NCBI GenBank assembly: GCA_035513345.1
Contig: DATKCF010000042.1
Span: forward strand, 37,673 to 101,672
DNA: 64,000 bases
Direction: 5' to 3'
Origin: DATKCF01 sp035513345
GTDB lineage: Bacteria > Gemmatimonadota > Gemmatimonadetes > Longimicrobiales > RSA9
The position numbers and the translations under genes are program-made. Numbering within the stretch: position 1 is the first letter of the stretch; each line of letters opens with the position of its first letter. The notes under the pieces were generated by a model. The model had not been told where the DNA came from. It made no database searches and was given only the letters and a program-made list of their open reading frames with translations. This document shows, in pieces, positions 61,756 through 64,000 of this stretch.

Positions 61756-63108
61756 ATGACGAAGTTCTCGAGGGTCTTGAACGTCGCGCTGCGCGTCGGC
61801 GTGCTATGCGCCTGTCTCGGGGCCGGCACAGGCGTGTCGGCACAGACGGTGCCGATGAGTCCGGAGCTGGCGCTTGCGACGTTCGACAGCGCGTGGAACC
61901 GGATCAATGCGACGCACTACGACTCGACATTCGCGGGCGTCGACTGGGACGCGGTGCGTGCCGAGTTGCGGCCTGTAGCGGCGCGTGCGGAAACGATCGG
62001 TGTTCTTCGCGGCGTGATCCGGAACATGCTGTCGCGGCTGGGTGAGTCGCACTACACCCTGATCCCGTACGACCTTGTGGATGTGGTCGATCCGGGCGGC
62101 GAGAGCGGTGGAGCGGGCGGTCTCGGCATCGAGATGTCGCTTGTGGACGGCCGGTTGGCGGTCTGGCGAGTCGACAGCGCGGGTACGGCGGCAGAAGCGG
62201 GAGTGCGGCCGGGCTGGTTTGTGGAGTCCATCGGCGAGTTCCGTCCTGCGGAATCGCTGGAGCGGCTGTCGGGTATCGAGGACTCCCGGGAGTACCGGGA
62301 CGCGTTGACGCAGTTTCTGTTCGGTGCGAGGGGCCAGGCGGAAGGTCCTGCGGGTTCGGTCGTCGGTGTGACGTTCATCGATGGGTCGGACCGTCGTGTG
62401 GCGATGCGTCTGGAACGGCGGCTGCGCCCCGGCGAGGTCGTGCGGTTCGGTTCACTGCCGCCGTTCGTGTCGAACCTGGAGCAGTGGCGCATCGAGGACG
62501 GGTCGGGCTGCATCGGCGTGATCCGGTTCAACGTGTGGATGGCACCACTGGCCCGGAAAATCGATGAAGCCGTTGATCAAGTGCGCGATTGCCGTGGCAT
62601 CGTCATGGACCTGCGTGGCAATCCGGGCGGTGTCGCCGGGATGGTGATGGGTGTGGCCGGCCATTTCACGAACGAACGCGTGGCGCTGGGCACGATGCGG
62701 AGGCGCGAGGCCGAGCTGAACTTCGTGGCGAATCCGCGACGGGTGGACACGCAGTCACGGCCGGTCGAGCCGTTCGCGGGCGCGCTGGCGATCCTGATCG
62801 ATGGCATGAGTGTGAGTACATCGGAGATTTTCGCTGGCGGTATGCAGGCGGTTGGCCGTGCGCGGATCTTCGGCCAGACCTCGGCGGGCCAGGCGTTGCC
62901 GGCCGGGACATACAGGTTGCCGGATGGCGACGTTCTGATGCACGTGATCGCCGATTTCACGGCAGCCGGCGGCGCGCGCATCGAGGGTAGCGGCGTGGTG
63001 CCGGACGTGACCGTGCCAATCGAGCGGAAGGCATTGCTCCGGGGCGGGGATCCGATCCTGGAATCGGCCGTACGGTGGATCGGGAGCCAGCCGCCACGGC
63101 ATCACTGA
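61756..63108 (+). CDS. S41 family peptidase (tricorn/IRBP-like)
   Basis: About 450 aa. A signal peptide ends GTGVSAQT. An N-terminal helical cap (residues about 30-100) ends in LGESHYTLIPYD, which holds the His typical of the tricorn-like branch. A PDZ-like segment (DSAGTAAEAGVRPGWFVESI) follows, then the catalytic core with VMDLRGNPGGVAGMVMG and the nucleophile in IDGMSVSTSEIFAGGMQ. The Lys of CtpA-type enzymes (after SE(x)4-5G) is absent, with Gln there, so a Ser-His mechanism is more likely. ATG 61756 has GAGAG just upstream; the frame is open to 61627. The 156-bp upstream gap shows no clear promoter. Confidence 0.87.
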   Translation: MTKFSRVLNVALRVGVLCACLGAGTGVSAQTVPMSPELALATFDSAWNRINATHYDSTFAGVDWDAVRAELRPVAARAETIGVLRGVIRNMLSRLGESHYTLIPYDLVDVVDPGGESGGAGGLGIEMSLVDGRLAVWRVDSAGTAAEAGVRPGWFVESIGEFRPAESLERLSGIEDSREYRDALTQFLFGARGQAEGPAGSVVGVTFIDGSDRRVAMRLERRLRPGEVVRFGSLPPFVSNLEQWRIEDGSGCIGVIRFNVWMAPLARKIDEAVDQVRDCRGIVMDLRGNPGGVAGMVMGVAGHFTNERVALGTMRRREAELNFVANPRRVDTQSRPVEPFAGALAILIDGMSVSTSEIFAGGMQAVGRARIFGQTSAGQALPAGTYRLPDGDVLMHVIADFTAAGGARIEGSGVVPDVTVPIERKALLRGGDPILESAVRWIGSQPPRHH

Positions 63109-63170
63109 CGCGCGGGCACGATTGCGGCTGCGGGTCGACGTTTTCGCGTACGCATGCGGGAGGCAGTTCA

Positions 63171-63980
63171 ATGAGGATATCGGAGGCGACGATTCCGGGT
63201 TCCGACATCACGTTAGTCGCCCGATTGGGCGCCGTATTCATGGTTCTCGTGGCGGCGGTTCCGGCGGCTGCGCAGACACCGCATCATGACGCAGCGCAGG
63301 CAACCGTTTTGCCGGCAGCTCAGGACCTGGTAGCGCGGCACGTGAAGCTCGTGAACGCGGACGCGATCATCGCGCACGGTTCGTTCCGTACCGTGAGCGA
63401 GTTCTCGATGCCATCGCTCGGCATGAGTGGCAAGATCCACGTCGTGGGCGCAGCCCCGGGCCGCATGATGATGACCATGACGCTGCCCGGGCTTGGCGAG
63501 ATCGCGTCAGGCTTCGACGGCACGACGGGCTGGTCGATGAACCCGATGGAGGGGCCTCGCCTCATGTCCGAGGAGGAGCTTTCGCAGATCCGCGATGAAG
63601 CCGACTTCGATGCCAACATCCGCTCGTCGCGCCTCATCGAGAGCATGGAGACCGTCGAACGCGCCGACTTCGGAGGCAAAGCGTGCTGGAAGGTACGGCT
63701 CGTGTGGAAGTCGGGCCGTGAGACGTTCGACTGTTACGATGTCGAGACCGGCTTTCTCATTGGCACGATGATGCAGACACAGACCGCCATGGGAGCCATT
63801 GCTTCCACGATCCTGTTCGACGAATACACCGACTACCATGGCGTGCTGATGCCGCGTGTGAGCCGGCAGCAGGCCTTTGGTCAGGAAATGACCGTCACCC
63901 TCGAATCGATCGAGTTCGGCGGCGTCGATGCAACCGCCTTCGAATTGCCCGACGCGATCAGGGCGCTCGTCGGCAAATGA
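63171..63980 (+). CDS. LolA-like / outer-membrane lipoprotein-sorting type protein
   Basis: 269 aa. A signal peptide region (VFMVLVAAVPAAAQT) is preceded by an unusually long n-region of about 20 residues. The mature part is beta-rich with SFRTVSEFSMPSLGMSG, KIHVVGAAPGRMMMTMTLPG, EIASGFDGTTGWSMNPMEGP and ETFDCYDVETGFLIG, the half-barrel pattern of LolA/LolB-like proteins that handle lipid ligands. Two cysteines (KACWK and FDCYD) are close and may form a disulfide. ATG 63171 has GGGAGG seven bases upstream. It is 62 bp after the S41 gene and may share its transcript. The last 20 bases of the window hold nothing. Confidence 0.7.
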   Translation: MRISEATIPGSDITLVARLGAVFMVLVAAVPAAAQTPHHDAAQATVLPAAQDLVARHVKLVNADAIIAHGSFRTVSEFSMPSLGMSGKIHVVGAAPGRMMMTMTLPGLGEIASGFDGTTGWSMNPMEGPRLMSEEELSQIRDEADFDANIRSSRLIESMETVERADFGGKACWKVRLVWKSGRETFDCYDVETGFLIGTMMQTQTAMGAIASTILFDEYTDYHGVLMPRVSRQQAFGQEMTVTLESIEFGGVDATAFELPDAIRALVGK

Positions 63981-64000
63981 TCCCTGTTCGCGTACTGCAC

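Noticed and set aside
1..64000. tRNA, rRNA, insertion sequences, integrases or prophage genes
   Set aside because: I looked for cloverleaf-type sequences, conserved rRNA blocks, transposase motifs and terminal inverted repeats by eye and found none; small RNAs cannot be excluded this way.

Overview
The window is a G+C-rich bacterial chromosome segment with dense, mostly intact genes and no insertion sequences, phage genes, CRISPR arrays, rRNA or tRNA that I can recognise. The gene families (DUF5117-type zinc metalloproteases, DUF5916 outer-membrane proteins, DUF4159/DUF58/MoxR clusters, M16 and S41 peptidases, very large multihaem cytochromes, many Sec and lipoprotein signals) fit a Gram-negative heterotroph of the Gemmatimonadota or a neighbouring phylum. 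That placement is inferred from family content only; no marker gene is present.

Layout. 1-8053: end of a spermidine-synthase-like gene, a YceI protein, a DUF5117-type metalloprotease (minus), an OmpR-type two-component pair, then an outer-membrane protein preceded by an operator-like repeat block. 8068-9219: an M20 peptidase (minus). 9504-25390: nine co-oriented, mostly overlapping or closely spaced genes forming an enlarged MoxR/DUF58/BatA ('Bat'-like) cluster. It has two DUF4159 paralogues, a cysteine-less caspase-fold protein with EF-hand loops, a TPR-gluzincin and a DUF4175-like protein with a QQGQG tract. 25505-28814: endonuclease IV, a DUF5335 protein and a NarX/NarL-type two-component pair.

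28906-39184 (minus): an electron-transfer locus. Six genes joined by five successive 4-bp ATGA overlaps encode a 9-haem lipoprotein, a membrane-anchored 11-haem cytochrome, a cytochrome b561/FdnI-like protein, a 21-haem lipoprotein, a beta-barrel protein and a 16-haem periplasmic cytochrome. A second 9-haem paralogue lies upstream behind its own terminator. My reading is a quinol-to-outer-surface (or reverse) conduit: cytochrome b and the anchored 11-haem protein at the inner membrane, the 16-haem protein in the periplasm, and the barrel with the 21-haem lipoprotein at the outer membrane.

39600-48616: a PAS/GAF sensor kinase, a CBS protein, a baeRF-family protein, a decaying pair (a DUF5916 gene with one amber codon and three frame changes, and an internally deleted NTF2-like gene), a double UspA protein, and a MerR/B12-binding regulator of CarH type divergent from a fasciclin gene. 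48743-63980: a nitrilase, lipoproteins and hydrolases, a VOC protein with an AraC regulator, TerC, an M16 protease coupled to a PorV-like barrel protein, a hydrolase overlapping a SLOG-like protein, an S41 peptidase and a LolA-like protein.
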